Positions 1 through 7,677 of a DNA stretch of 64,000 nt are shown in pieces (the stretch's first letter is position 1; each line of letters opens with the position of its first letter). The position numbers were made by a program, and so were the translations under genes. The DNA is from Paenibacillus chitinolyticus NBRC 15660 (GTDB taxonomy: Bacteria; Bacillota; Bacilli; Paenibacillales; NBRC-103111): positions 868,001 through 932,000 of the forward strand of contig NZ_BBJT01000003.1 in the NCBI RefSeq assembly GCF_000739915.1, given 5' to 3'. The notes under the pieces are model-generated. The model saw nothing but the letters and a program-made list of their open reading frames with translations. It was not told the origin of the DNA and did not search any database.

Positions 1-1230
1 GTCCATCGCCGAAAATTGATGATGGACAATCAAATCCCCGCGAGGCACGACAGACGTGTCCTTCATTAAAGCTTTGAAAAGAACAAGGTCCCGAATCGGC
101 ATGCCCTCATATTTGTTGGACACACTTGTATCAGATAAAACCCATTCTTTTACCATGCTTTTGTAACGGGCCGCAAGATCAGGAGGTGCAAATTGTGACA
201 TCCGATTAATGGTCCACGCAGTTCCGCGGGTATTGTTGTTATACCGCGATACCGCCCGCCCGCTAACCATTTCCATCATATGTCCGCTGTAAATGAGCGG
301 CTCGAACGAATTGGTGATCCAATCGTATGTATTCGCCAAATTCGGATCTTGAATCGGCCATGGCGAATCATTCAATATCGTCAAAAGCTTAGCCATATCG
401 CCAAGCAGGACGCTTCCGTAACTTCCGGTATACGCAATATTGTTATGCTGAATAAAAGAACCGTCGGAATAAAAACCGTCGCCGCTTGTTACCGGCGGGA
501 ACACCGGGCTAATGGAGCTGCGCGCCTGAACGATTTTCGTTTCACTTTTGCCGATAACGCCTCGAATCAGTACCGCCAATGCTTTATCCAAAAGGTTTGC
601 GCCTGTTTCTTTCAATGTGCTGCCCAGTCGTAGGGTGGGATCGGGTATAAACTTGTCAATCGTTCGGGTATAACGGGCAACTTGCTCAGGAGAAAGGTGA
701 TCATACATTAAAGTCATGATATCGCCGAGAGACAGCGGTGATCCGATTTCCCAGTCCCACCAGTTATTGTATTTCGCTTTATTCTCATTAAAACGATTCG
801 TATACATCCAATCCAAACCCGCAATAATATCTTGTTTTAGCTGCTCATTTCGGTACAAGTTCGAGCCTTGAGTCGAGTAAGCAATCGCCATGTCTTTCAA
901 CCGGTTATAAGAAAGGGTAATATGGCTTGAATCCGTCGTACTTGCATAATCCGCCCACAACGATTTGCGGGCCGGGTCTTTAAGGAGCAGGTCCCAAAAG
1001 CCGTTTTTTTGGTCGTTGGTTACTTTTTTGGCGTTGGCCTCCACCGCTTGACGGATATCTTCATCGTTCAAATCGATTTGCTGGCCGCCCGTCAAAAACG
1101 CAAGCCACTTGTCCCTCATGGAATCAATCGGGTCCGGCTGCTGTGCCTGAACAGTAACGGGATAAGAGGTAAAAATGAGCGCCACTATCGTTAAAGCAAT
1201 GACTGCAACTTGCAAAATGGATTTTTTCAT
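1..1230 (-). CDS. Polysaccharide lyase family 8 (hyaluronate/xanthan/chondroitin lyase type), N-terminal part
   Basis: Partial: the reading frame runs off the left edge, so only the first 410 residues are visible. Residues 1-30 are a typical secretion signal (MKK start, hydrophobic stretch, VQAQQ end). PL8 enzymes cleave uronic-acid polysaccharides by beta-elimination. The catalytic Asn, His and Tyr are present as N212 (GANL), H262 (FIQHNN) and Y271 (TGSYG); the spacings of 50 and 9 residues are those I know from pneumococcal hyaluronate lyase. A WWDWEIG aromatic patch lies at about 157-163. It starts 34 bp after the stop of the dockerin gene with an AAAGGAG ribosome site, so the two probably form one transcript. 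Substrate cannot be decided from this part. Confidence 0.88.
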   Translation of the reverse strand, partial: MKKSILQVAVIALTIVALIFTSYPVTVQAQQPDPIDSMRDKWLAFLTGGQQIDLNDEDIRQAVEANAKKVTNDQKNGFWDLLLKDPARKSLWADYASTTDSSHITLSYNRLKDMAIAYSTQGSNLYRNEQLKQDIIAGLDWMYTNRFNENKAKYNNWWDWEIGSPLSLGDIMTLMYDHLSPEQVARYTRTIDKFIPDPTLRLGSTLKETGANLLDKALAVLIRGVIGKSETKIVQARSSISPVFPPVTSGDGFYSDGSFIQHNNIAYTGSYGSVLLGDMAKLLTILNDSPWPIQDPNLANTYDWITNSFEPLIYSGHMMEMVSGRAVSRYNNNTRGTAWTINRMSQFAPPDLAARYKSMVKEWVLSDTSVSNKYEGMPIRDLVLFKALMKDTSVVPRGDLIVHHQFSAMD

Positions 1231-1264
1231 GAAAATAAACACTCCTTTCGTTCATGTAACTGAC

Positions 1265-2323
1265 TTATGGAAAAATCCGTTCCGTGAACCACATCAGGTC
1301 ACTACGATCGATTTTATGGTCTCCATTCACATCAGCAGCCTTTACCGTATCCCAATCCGGGCTGCTTGTATCTTTACCGAAATGTGCGGCCGCCATGGCT
1401 AAATCACCGACGGTTATTTTTCCATCGTTCGTAAGATCACCTGGGATGCTTGCTTCTTTTACTGTAATTTCACTTGTAGCCGCAAAAGCACCGTCATCTG
1501 TCATCACCGTTACGATCGCCTTCCCCGGCTTCAAAGCTGTCAAAACAGCAAGAGAACCTTGAGCCTCCACCTGCACAACATCTTTGTTATCTACCCGCCA
1601 CTGGAGCGATAAACCGCTTACATTTTCAGGCGTCACCTTGGCCGTTAAGACGGCAGTTTGCAACTTTTCCAGCGTTACGTTCGTTTGATCCAGCGCCAGG
1701 CCCGTCACGCTGTTCCATTTGACTAAAGAAATATCATCAAACCACACCGTGCCTGTCCCTGTTTCGAAAAACGGTTCCAGCCGGATATATTTCGCTTCCT
1801 CTGGAGTGGATATGATGACTTCCCGCTTCATCCAGTCCTGGGTTCCCGTTAATTCTTCCGTCGAGGGTCCGGACCCTATCTTGTCATCTTGCGTTTTCCC
1901 GTCAAGACCTTTGATGCTTTTAAATAACTGCGTTCTAACAAATACGCCGATGCCCGAATTGACATCCTTCGTTTTTACCCAAACACTCAGTTTATACGTT
2001 TGTCCACCCGTAATCGGTAAATCTTGAGAAAGACCCGTTCTGCTCAGTGCCGCATGTTCAAGCTGGACCGCTTGAGTCCCTGTATGGTAAACATCCTTGG
2101 TCACAGAGGCCTTTCCTGTTCCGCTTGCTAGCCATAATCCCCAACCAGCGGGTTCAACTCCGGCTTCCCACTTTCCTGCCCCAGACTTTACACTTTCAAA
2201 TCCCCCATTTGAAACCAAATCCGGCTGCAGCTCGCTTGCATGGACTGCCGTCCCAAATGAAAGCGCCTGCATCATGAAGCAAAAAAACAGAAATACAGAG
2301 ATTCTTTTGCTCATCGAAGTCAT
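1265..2323 (-). CDS. Secreted carbohydrate-binding/Ig-like protein with C-terminal type I dockerin
   Basis: About 352 residues. A signal peptide is followed by a jelly-roll carbohydrate-binding-like domain (about 35-200, opening LVSNGGFE), a bacterial Ig-like domain (about 205-290, KPGKAIVTV) and a C-terminal dockerin with two calcium loops ([15 protein letters not shown]-like and [14 protein letters not shown]). There is no catalytic domain. The start at 2323 is chosen because AGGAG sits 9 nt upstream; an ATG 21 nt further out lacks a site. It immediately precedes the PL8 lyase gene. Dockerins bind cohesins in cellulosomes, but in paenibacilli they often occur without a known scaffoldin, so the partner is unknown. 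It may be the detached accessory half of a once larger lyase. Confidence 0.8.
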   Translation of the reverse strand: MTSMSKRISVFLFFCFMMQALSFGTAVHASELQPDLVSNGGFESVKSGAGKWEAGVEPAGWGLWLASGTGKASVTKDVYHTGTQAVQLEHAALSRTGLSQDLPITGGQTYKLSVWVKTKDVNSGIGVFVRTQLFKSIKGLDGKTQDDKIGSGPSTEELTGTQDWMKREVIISTPEEAKYIRLEPFFETGTGTVWFDDISLVKWNSVTGLALDQTNVTLEKLQTAVLTAKVTPENVSGLSLQWRVDNKDVVQVEAQGSLAVLTALKPGKAIVTVMTDDGAFAATSEITVKEASIPGDLTNDGKITVGDLAMAAAHFGKDTSSPDWDTVKAADVNGDHKIDRSDLMWFTERIFP

Positions 2324-2672
2324 TCCACTTTGCTCCTCTCTCATTCTGAATTTACAAGAAAAAAATTCCTCTCAATAATCATAGAGAACTATTTAGCAGC
2401 GTCATAGTTCATTTTTTTGCTCTATCGTGAACGATTTTGACTTTATTATGTCTATTTTTTACCTTAGGATGGCATCTTTTGCAATTTAACAGGATTCATA
2501 TGACCTGATTAAACTTTCTTTACTTCCTCCATTTGAAATTGCTTTTTGAGATTTGTCATCAAAAAAATACCGCCCTTCATTGGATTTTTGCAAACCCAAT
2601 AAATAACGGTATTGGTTGGTAGGCTGCAAAGAATTTTAACGGCTTAGAATTACTGATTCGCTTCTAGCCCTC
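2324..2672. other. AT-rich intergenic region
   Basis: No gene seen. It should hold the promoter of the dockerin-lyase pair (a weak TTGCAA / TAAAAA pair is the best I find) and it contains the terminator at 2561-2613. Confidence 0.6.
2561..2613 (-). terminator. Rho-independent terminator, probably the original spo0A terminator
   Basis: Read on the minus strand: outer stem AATACCG/CGGTATT, inner pairing ATTGG/CCAAT, then a run of seven T. It lies 60 bp downstream of the stop codon of the stranded spo0A 3' end, the place expected for the native spo0A terminator before the element inserted. Confidence 0.75.
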
Positions 2673-2801
2673 TTAACTGACCTTGTGCTCAATCCGCAGC
2701 TTATCTGTTACCATCGCGATGAATTCGCTATTCGTCGGCTTCGACTTCGCGATGTTGATCGTGTAGCCGAACAGGTGGCTGATGCTGTCGATGTTGCCGC
2801 G
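2673..2801 (-). pseudogene. spo0A: Stranded 3' end of spo0A (second copy of the C-terminal 42 codons)
   Basis: The minus strand translates to [20 protein letters not shown] followed by [19 protein letters not shown] and KVS-stop. This matches the last 42 residues of Spo0A at 7678 with five substitutions and an intact TAA stop. At DNA level it is about 80 percent identical to 7678-7806, with 35 identical bases at 2710-2744. No other part of spo0A is present here. It is read as the original gene end, displaced when a 5-kb element integrated, and not as a random duplication, because an integrase gene sits next to the other copy. Confidence 0.9.
2710..2744 (-). repeat. Putative attachment site core, left copy
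   Basis: 35 bp identical to 7715-7749 and in the same orientation, exactly 5005 bp away. It encodes the [12 protein letters not shown] stretch of Spo0A. Sequence on both sides diverges, as expected if crossover happens within this core. Confidence 0.75.
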
Positions 2802-3026
2802 ACGTTTTGGCCTGTTTTGATCGTATAAACCCATCCATCTCGACGAGTGTTTGTAGGTTTAGTGACCGTTGTTTGTTGGTCTATGGAGATTATATAATGC
2901 ATTTCTAAGCGAGGCAATACGTAAGCCTATAAACTCTACAATGGGGGCTACGTTGTTTTACGAAAGGATAGTCATCACGATGACCGCTAATTGGACGAGC
3001 GGCATTAATGTCGTGGCTCCAACTGA
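2802..3026. other. Element left-end noncoding region
   Basis: No convincing gene. A plus-strand TATAAT at about 2892 with TTGTTT 18 bp upstream could be a promoter, and a 16-codon frame (MTANWTSGINVVAPTD) with an upstream AAAGGA lies at 2980-3030. Neither is strong. Confidence 0.35.
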
Positions 3027-3251
3027 TTAGGAACCGGTCACGCTGTAGTATTGCTGCATGACGAAATGACATTGAATCATGGGCGTGTATAATCTCGTAA
3101 TCCCTGTTTTTTTAAACGAATTTACAAGTGCCCCTCCATTAGTAACAACGCCAACTCGAAATCCTTTTGTTATTAAATATCGAGAAATAGATTGAATGTA
3201 TTTCTCGGTTCCTCCAATATCTAACCGCGAAACCAGCATCAAAATTTTCAC
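3027..3251 (-). pseudogene. Glycosyltransferase family 4, N-terminal remnant
   Basis: The first 51 residues are a clear GT4 N-terminus: MKILMLVSRLDIGGTEKYI with the GG nucleotide-sugar loop, then VGVVTNGGALV. After KKTGI the homology stops and about 23 unrelated residues lead to a stop, whereas the family is normally 350-400 residues. Nothing resembling the sugar-nucleotide domain is found in other frames of the 350 bp downstream. It lies 48 bp after the ATP-grasp gene on the same strand. Such enzymes can decorate spore coat or cell-surface glycans; this one cannot be active. Confidence 0.75.
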
Positions 3252-3299
3252 GTTTCCACCAGCCTTAATTACCGACTTGCTATCCAGAATTGTGAATGC

Positions 3300-4034
3300 T
3301 TACTGTCGACCATACGCTTTTTGATACCGACAAATCTTCTGGTATATGCTCTTATCCTTTAATGTCTTAAAGCCATAAATCGCGGGTTGAGGATTAGCTT
3401 CAAGTATCCACGGATGTAATTTACAGTCAATGCCAACATCTAAACCTAATTCCTTAATTCTGGGGAATGTTTTGTTTAATTGCTTAGCTGCTCGATACCC
3501 CAAATTTTCCAACCATTTCTTATACTCTGGAATGTTCGTCACATGATCTTTAAGTAGAACCTCAATTGGCTTGGAACTGCCACCTTTGCAGACATTAGTC
3601 ACAATCTTCTTTGGATGACCTAAACGACCGATTACACCGGTGGTTTCCCATTTGCCGTTTGGGTTTTTCTGAACCATAATTCTCAGGTCAAAAAGACGGT
3701 TTTTATGTTTCATTAAATGGATTCCGTGCTGAATCGCATATTTTTCACTTTTTGTTTTAATATTGATGGATTTTGCCATGCTGTCAAATGACTCAAACGT
3801 CTTAGTCATTGTATTTATTTGGTACTTATATGAACCTGCCCCTAACTTTTCTACTCGAAATATGCCCTTGCCACCAGTTCCCCTGTTTGGTTTCACGTAT
3901 ACCATGCTGTACTTATTCAACATTGTTTTCAGCATCGACTCGCTATATATCTTTGTCTCAGGAACATTTCCGCTAAGTAGCTCATTGGTTTGTAAAGATT
4001 TACTTACGTTATTTTTAGTTATTAGTCCGCCCAT
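3300..4034 (-). CDS. YheC/YheD-type ATP-grasp protein (spore-coat-associated family)
   Basis: 244 residues. An N-terminal MGGLITKNNV lead is followed by an ATP-grasp core: YVKPNRGTGGKGI (about 47-60, phosphate-binding loop), FDLRIMVQKN (about 154-163) and the metal-binding end LHPWILEANPQPA (about 215-227). The proteins belong to the YheC/YheD family, two members of which are associated with Bacillus endospores. The reaction, probably ligation of an amine to a carboxylate, is not established. It is the first gene of a minus-strand pair with the glycosyltransferase remnant and diverges from the hydrolase at 4177. GGGAG lies 10 nt before the ATG. A TGTCGAA (0A-box-like) sequence lies at 4050-4056, but one such 7-mer is expected by chance. 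Confidence 0.82.
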   Translation of the reverse strand: MGGLITKNNVSKSLQTNELLSGNVPETKIYSESMLKTMLNKYSMVYVKPNRGTGGKGIFRVEKLGAGSYKYQINTMTKTFESFDSMAKSINIKTKSEKYAIQHGIHLMKHKNRLFDLRIMVQKNPNGKWETTGVIGRLGHPKKIVTNVCKGGSSKPIEVLLKDHVTNIPEYKKWLENLGYRAAKQLNKTFPRIKELGLDVGIDCKLHPWILEANPQPAIYGFKTLKDKSIYQKICRYQKAYGRQ

Positions 4035-4176
4035 TAACAGCCAACTCCCTGTCGAAAATTATCATTCGTATAAGAGTATGTGCTTTTTGTAGTGGCTGCT
4101 TGTGCTAATGCCCACGTTGCATATGGCCTGATTGGTGCGTACATTAGTCACTATATTTTGGAGGTGACTACTGCAT

Positions 4177-4881
4177 ATGCAAATAACGAAGCATCAATTA
4201 GCAAAAGGCACAAAGTTCGAAACGCCATATTACATTATCAAAGGTAATACAGCGGGGAAAACAGTGATGATTACGGCGGGAGTTCATGGAGATGAAACAG
4301 CAAATGTACTCGCGGCTAAAAAACTTGTGGATTTACTACAGAAGAACGTTCACCATATCGACAAAGGCACACTGATTATTGTTCCAATCGTCAATCAGAT
4401 TGCTTATAAACGGCGTTTTAGAGGCATTCCTGATTTGAATCGGACTTTTCCATGTAAACCTAACGTTGCAGCACGTCACCCGCTAGCGTCAGAACTATTT
4501 CGGCTAGCTAAGCAATTTCAGCCTGAGTGGTACATTGATCTGCATGAAGCTAGGGGTTTTTCAAAAATAGACCCTAGTGTTCTAGGACAAACATTGCTTA
4601 CGAACCCCAGAAGTGAGGCAATACCATTAGTAAAACGAATTGTAAATCATTTGAACCGTTCCATCGCTCAGAAATCAAGGCAATTTTCAATTCGCATACG
4701 TCACTTACCAGGTTCGGGCCGAACCGCTGCGTACCGCTTACTAAAATCAAACTCCATTACAGTGGAGACGAGTACCAGTATGCCTAAAGCTATTCGGGTA
4801 GAGTACCAGATGAAGATATTACGTTACCTATTGAATGAAACTGGATTAATCAAAGACGAAAGAACCTCAGCAACAGCGTAA
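4177..4881 (+). CDS. Succinylglutamate desuccinylase/aspartoacylase family zinc hydrolase
   Basis: 234 residues, M14-like deacylase fold. Zinc ligands appear as H37 and E40 (GVHGDE) and H123 (DLHEARG). DLNRTFP (about 86-92) gives the substrate-binding Asn-Arg pair, and TVETST near residue 200 holds the likely catalytic Glu. The family removes acyl groups from amino acids or similar amides. GGAGGTG precedes the ATG by 10 nt. It is cargo of the spo0A element, divergent from the ATP-grasp gene. A ligase and a deacylase side by side suggest making and remodelling of an amide-linked product, which is inference only. Confidence 0.82.
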   Translation: MQITKHQLAKGTKFETPYYIIKGNTAGKTVMITAGVHGDETANVLAAKKLVDLLQKNVHHIDKGTLIIVPIVNQIAYKRRFRGIPDLNRTFPCKPNVAARHPLASELFRLAKQFQPEWYIDLHEARGFSKIDPSVLGQTLLTNPRSEAIPLVKRIVNHLNRSIAQKSRQFSIRIRHLPGSGRTAAYRLLKSNSITVETSTSMPKAIRVEYQMKILRYLLNETGLIKDERTSATA

Positions 4882-4979
4882 CTTTTAGTTTTGCTGTGCA
4901 GTTGTATCGAATCGCCGACACAATAAAATAACACTTCACATCTACTGGATTATCCTTTGTAGAAATTGAGGTGGTAGAT

Positions 4980-5198
4980 ATGGCTAAAATTGCAACAGAC
5001 GTAGTAGTGATCGAATTTGTAGTTGTTGCTGGTGTAAGAAGGATACAAGAATTCCGCGTTATCGGTAGTGCTAAGCCGTGTCAGGGCTTCTTGGCAGTAG
5101 GCAAACGAGTAAGAGCCGCCGAACGTTGTTTGCTGACTCATGGTTTCAAGCTTCTGGCAAGCAGCCGCGACGTTCTGGTATTTACACGTCCATCGTAA
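4980..5198 (+). CDS. Small protein of unknown function, 72 residues
   Basis: Not recognised. It begins MAKIATDVVVIEFVVVAGVR and ends VLVFTRPS, is basic, and has an early hydrophobic strand-like segment and two Cys. The start is set by GAGGTGG 5 nt upstream; an in-frame GTG 9 nt earlier overlaps that site. A good terminator follows directly (5208-5241), so this looks like a complete single-gene unit inside the element. Confidence 0.6.
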   Translation: MAKIATDVVVIEFVVVAGVRRIQEFRVIGSAKPCQGFLAVGKRVRAAERCLLTHGFKLLASSRDVLVFTRPS

Positions 5199-5207
5199 TA
5201 GCAACAG

Positions 5208-5241
5208 GACGATTGTCCCATCATAGGGCAGTCGTCTTTTT
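5208..5241 (+). terminator. Rho-independent terminator
   Basis: Stem GACGATTGTCCC / GGGCAGTCGTC with loop ATCATA, followed by TTTTT; 9 bp after the small gene's stop. Confidence 0.8.
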
Positions 5242-5823
5242 ACGTTATTGCAAGAGGAGTATGTAGCACACGGGAACCGCCCCGCCAATTGACGGTTCCA
5301 TTATGTGAATGGGTACGTGTGGAGGGTAATCCACGAGCTCGACAATAACATTGTATTCTGTATATCGAGGATTCGTAACGAGTAAGTACAGTACAGATGC
5401 CTAATAAAATCGGTCAGTAAAGCAGTAAACCGACACCTGTGACCGTATATCCCCAACGATGACAGCTAGTATCCAAGATTCAGCTTCACAAAACGGACAC
5501 CCATGACTATGAAACGTTCTAGCGGAAAAACGTTTACCCCCGAGGTTCTGAAATCAACCACGAAAAATTTTCTATGGAAGGCTATAATGAAAGCGATCTG
5601 GACGGAACAGGGGAGCATATAGTCGGCTAGTCGGATGGTACCGTCTCGCGGCGATCAGTTACCGTCTAGGTTCGGAAATAGGCGTCCATGTGCGTCAATC
5701 ACTAGGCGTATAGGCAAATACAAAGTGGGGTCGCTCTTGCAAAGGGGTGGCAGGGAGCAGCTTAGACTTACAAAAACAGACGAACCGTTCGCCAGTTCGT
5801 CCGTTAACGTCAATTCGAATAGT
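5242..5823. other. Element internal region without recognisable gene
   Basis: Only short frames with no family resemblance. One 39-codon frame at about 5503-5622 (MTMKRSSGKTF...) and an 87-codon frame from 5635 have no ribosome site I would trust. Possibly the remains of degraded element genes. Confidence 0.4.
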
Positions 5824-6264
5824 TTACTGCTCCTTAATCTTCGCATAGATCGTCGAACGTGGAACGCCTGTCATGTTCGATATTTCATTGACGCTTAGAC
5901 CATTCTCGTCCCGTGCCGCGTACAGCGATAACGCCTTTTTAACCTGTTTCTCGTCCTGTCCTTTGCGTCCCATATGTGTACCCTTGGCCTTCGCCCTAGC
6001 ACGGCCTTCCGCAGTCCGTTCGTTGATTAAGTCCTTCTCGAACTCTGCAACGGCTCCTAGCATCGTGAACATCAATTTACCGGCTGGCGTGGACGTGTCG
6101 ATCTGCTGTTTTAGAATGACCAGATGTATGCCGCGTTCTTCTAACGACTTGGCGATTCGATGCAGATCAAACGTGCTGCGTGCCAGTCTGTCTAGCTTTG
6201 TAACAACCAGTGAGTCGCCTTCGCGTAGATACAGCGGCCTTTCTAGCATCGCTTCCTTCGGCAA
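5824..6264 (-). pseudogene. Serine recombinase (resolvase/invertase), N-terminally truncated
   Basis: 146 residues. The later part of the resolvase catalytic domain is present (YLREGDSLVVTKLDRLARS, GKLMFTMLGAVAEFEKDLI, ERTAEGRARAKAKG), then a helix-turn-helix (SVNEISNMTGVPRSTIYAKI). The first 50 or so residues, which carry the nucleophilic serine (normally YARVSS/T), are missing, and an in-frame stop lies four codons upstream of the TTG. A strong ribosome site and ATGATG at 6284-6289 sit just upstream in another frame, as if a deletion fused a promoter and start to the gene's middle. It cannot catalyse recombination alone. Confidence 0.82.
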
Positions 6265-6482
6265 GGAAAAAGTCGTTCAGGTTCATCATTGTGTATTCCT
6301 CCATTTGGGTTCATATTGTCAAGGCGTCTCACCTTGCATTGATGTTTCTGTTCCGTCATGAGCAAAAGTAACGGTTAGCAAAAAATAAATGCTAAGTCAC
6401 GATATAATCGCCGCGGGAACGTCCGGCTCGTTCCTTGGCGTGAATCTATCTGTCTGGAAAAGGCCGAAAGTAACGGCTGTAT

Positions 6483-6514
6483 AAAAAAAAAGCCCGAACC
6501 AAGAATGGTCGGGA
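6483..6514 (-). terminator. Rho-independent terminator of the tyrosine recombinase
   Basis: On the minus strand CCCGACC-ATTCTT-GGTTCGGG followed by nine T, 17 bp after the recombinase stop. Confidence 0.8.
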
Positions 6515-6530
6515 CGCGTTGTCGTATAAA

Positions 6531-7514
6531 TTATCCTTGAATTTTCCAGCGGCCAAGCGGACTATGATTCTGATACTTCTTCGCGATTTCTTCCCGCGTC
6601 AAATCCATATACGCTTGCTCCGTAACGGTAACGGAACTATGACCTAATATGCGGGATAACGTATAGAAATCGCCGCCATTGAGCAGATACTGCCTTGCAA
6701 AGTTGTTCCTAATCTGATGGGGATGGACTTCAACGCCAGCATTTCGCCCGGCATCACGCAATTGCTTCTCGAACGATTGAACGCTAAGTGTCGTACCTTT
6801 CGTTGTCGGAAACAACAAACTCGTCTCCGTATAACGATCTCGGTGCTTTAGATACTGCTTCAATTCACGACCCATTACGTTAGAGAAGTATACGTAACGC
6901 TCCTTATTCCCTTTCGTCTTCGTAAGCAAGATCATCTTGTGCTTGAAATCAATGGCGTCAACGCCTAGTTCAAGACATTCCCCGATTCTCATGCCGGTAT
7001 CCTGCAATAGCAAGACGATAATTTTATTCCTATACCCGTGGAATGTGGTGTAATCGAATTGTTCAAGCAGCTTGTTGAATTCGTCCTGATTGATTCCTTT
7101 CTTCTGCCTTCTGACTGTCTTGATGAGTGAAATATTGTCAACGGGGTTCTTGACTAACTCCCCTTCCTGTTGGAGCCAGTTGAATAACACCTTGATGTTT
7201 CGGATGTAGTTATTCACAGTGATCGTCGAGATCGGCTTCTTATAGTCTGTACGGTTCTCAGGAAAATTAACGAGTTTCGACGACTCCCGATTGACTACGG
7301 TATATTTTCCCCGCTCCTGCACATAGGCAACGTACTGACGAATATGACCCGTACGAACCTCCGTTATCTTCTCAACGCCATGTTCATTCTTCAAATATGC
7401 CAGAAACAACTTTAATGTCTGGTCATAAGATAAGATCGTCTTTCTCGACAAGTTCTTGTTCTGACAGAACGTCAGAAAATCCTCTACGTAAAATTCCAAA
7501 TCCGTCATTTTCAT
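6531..7514 (-). CDS. Tyrosine recombinase/integrase
   Basis: About 327 residues. An N-terminal SAM-like core-binding domain (LEFYVEDFLTFCQNKNLSRKTILSY) precedes a catalytic domain with all expected residues: Arg in GMRIGE, Lys in TKGNKERYV, His-x-x-Arg in HPHQIRNNFA, His in LGHSS and the nucleophile Tyr in TEQAYMDL. The start at 7514 has GGGGGA 7 nt upstream; an in-frame codon 48 nt earlier has none. It lies 163 bp from the spo0A stop, the usual place for an integrase beside its own attachment site. Inferred role: integration and excision at the spo0A 3' end. No excisionase gene is seen. Confidence 0.92.
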   Translation of the reverse strand: MKMTDLEFYVEDFLTFCQNKNLSRKTILSYDQTLKLFLAYLKNEHGVEKITEVRTGHIRQYVAYVQERGKYTVVNRESSKLVNFPENRTDYKKPISTITVNNYIRNIKVLFNWLQQEGELVKNPVDNISLIKTVRRQKKGINQDEFNKLLEQFDYTTFHGYRNKIIVLLLQDTGMRIGECLELGVDAIDFKHKMILLTKTKGNKERYVYFSNVMGRELKQYLKHRDRYTETSLLFPTTKGTTLSVQSFEKQLRDAGRNAGVEVHPHQIRNNFARQYLLNGGDFYTLSRILGHSSVTVTEQAYMDLTREEIAKKYQNHSPLGRWKIQG

Positions 7515-7540
7515 ACCGCTTTCCCCCATCTCGCGAACAA

Positions 7541-7576
7541 ACACAAAAGCCCGATAAATCAAAATGATTTATCGGG
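7541..7576 (-). terminator. Terminator supplied by the element for the rebuilt spo0A
   Basis: Perfect 11-bp inverted repeat CCCGATAAATC/GATTTATCGGG at 7550-7576, then CTTTTGTGTTTG on the minus strand. It lies between the spo0A stop and the integrase start, so it probably ends spo0A transcription and shields the integrase. Confidence 0.65.
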
Positions 7577-7677
7577 CGAGATGTGAAAAGTTTATCGGCT
7601 TCAAAACAAGTTTATAGGTTTTTATATACTGGATGGAAGCGTAATCCAGCATCATCAAACCCACGTCACCCTTACTT

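Noticed and set aside
2708-2917. 69-codon minus-strand frame across the stranded spo0A end
   Set aside because: It reads the spo0A fragment in the wrong register (Ser/Arg-rich nonsense); the true frame gives the Spo0A C-terminus.
4050-4056. 0A box before the ATP-grasp gene as evidence of Spo0A control
   Set aside because: A single 7-bp match is expected several times in 64 kb; kept only as a hint, not as a feature.
5635-5898. 87-codon plus-strand frame before the serine recombinase remnant
   Set aside because: No ribosome site, overlaps the recombinase on the other strand, no family resemblance.
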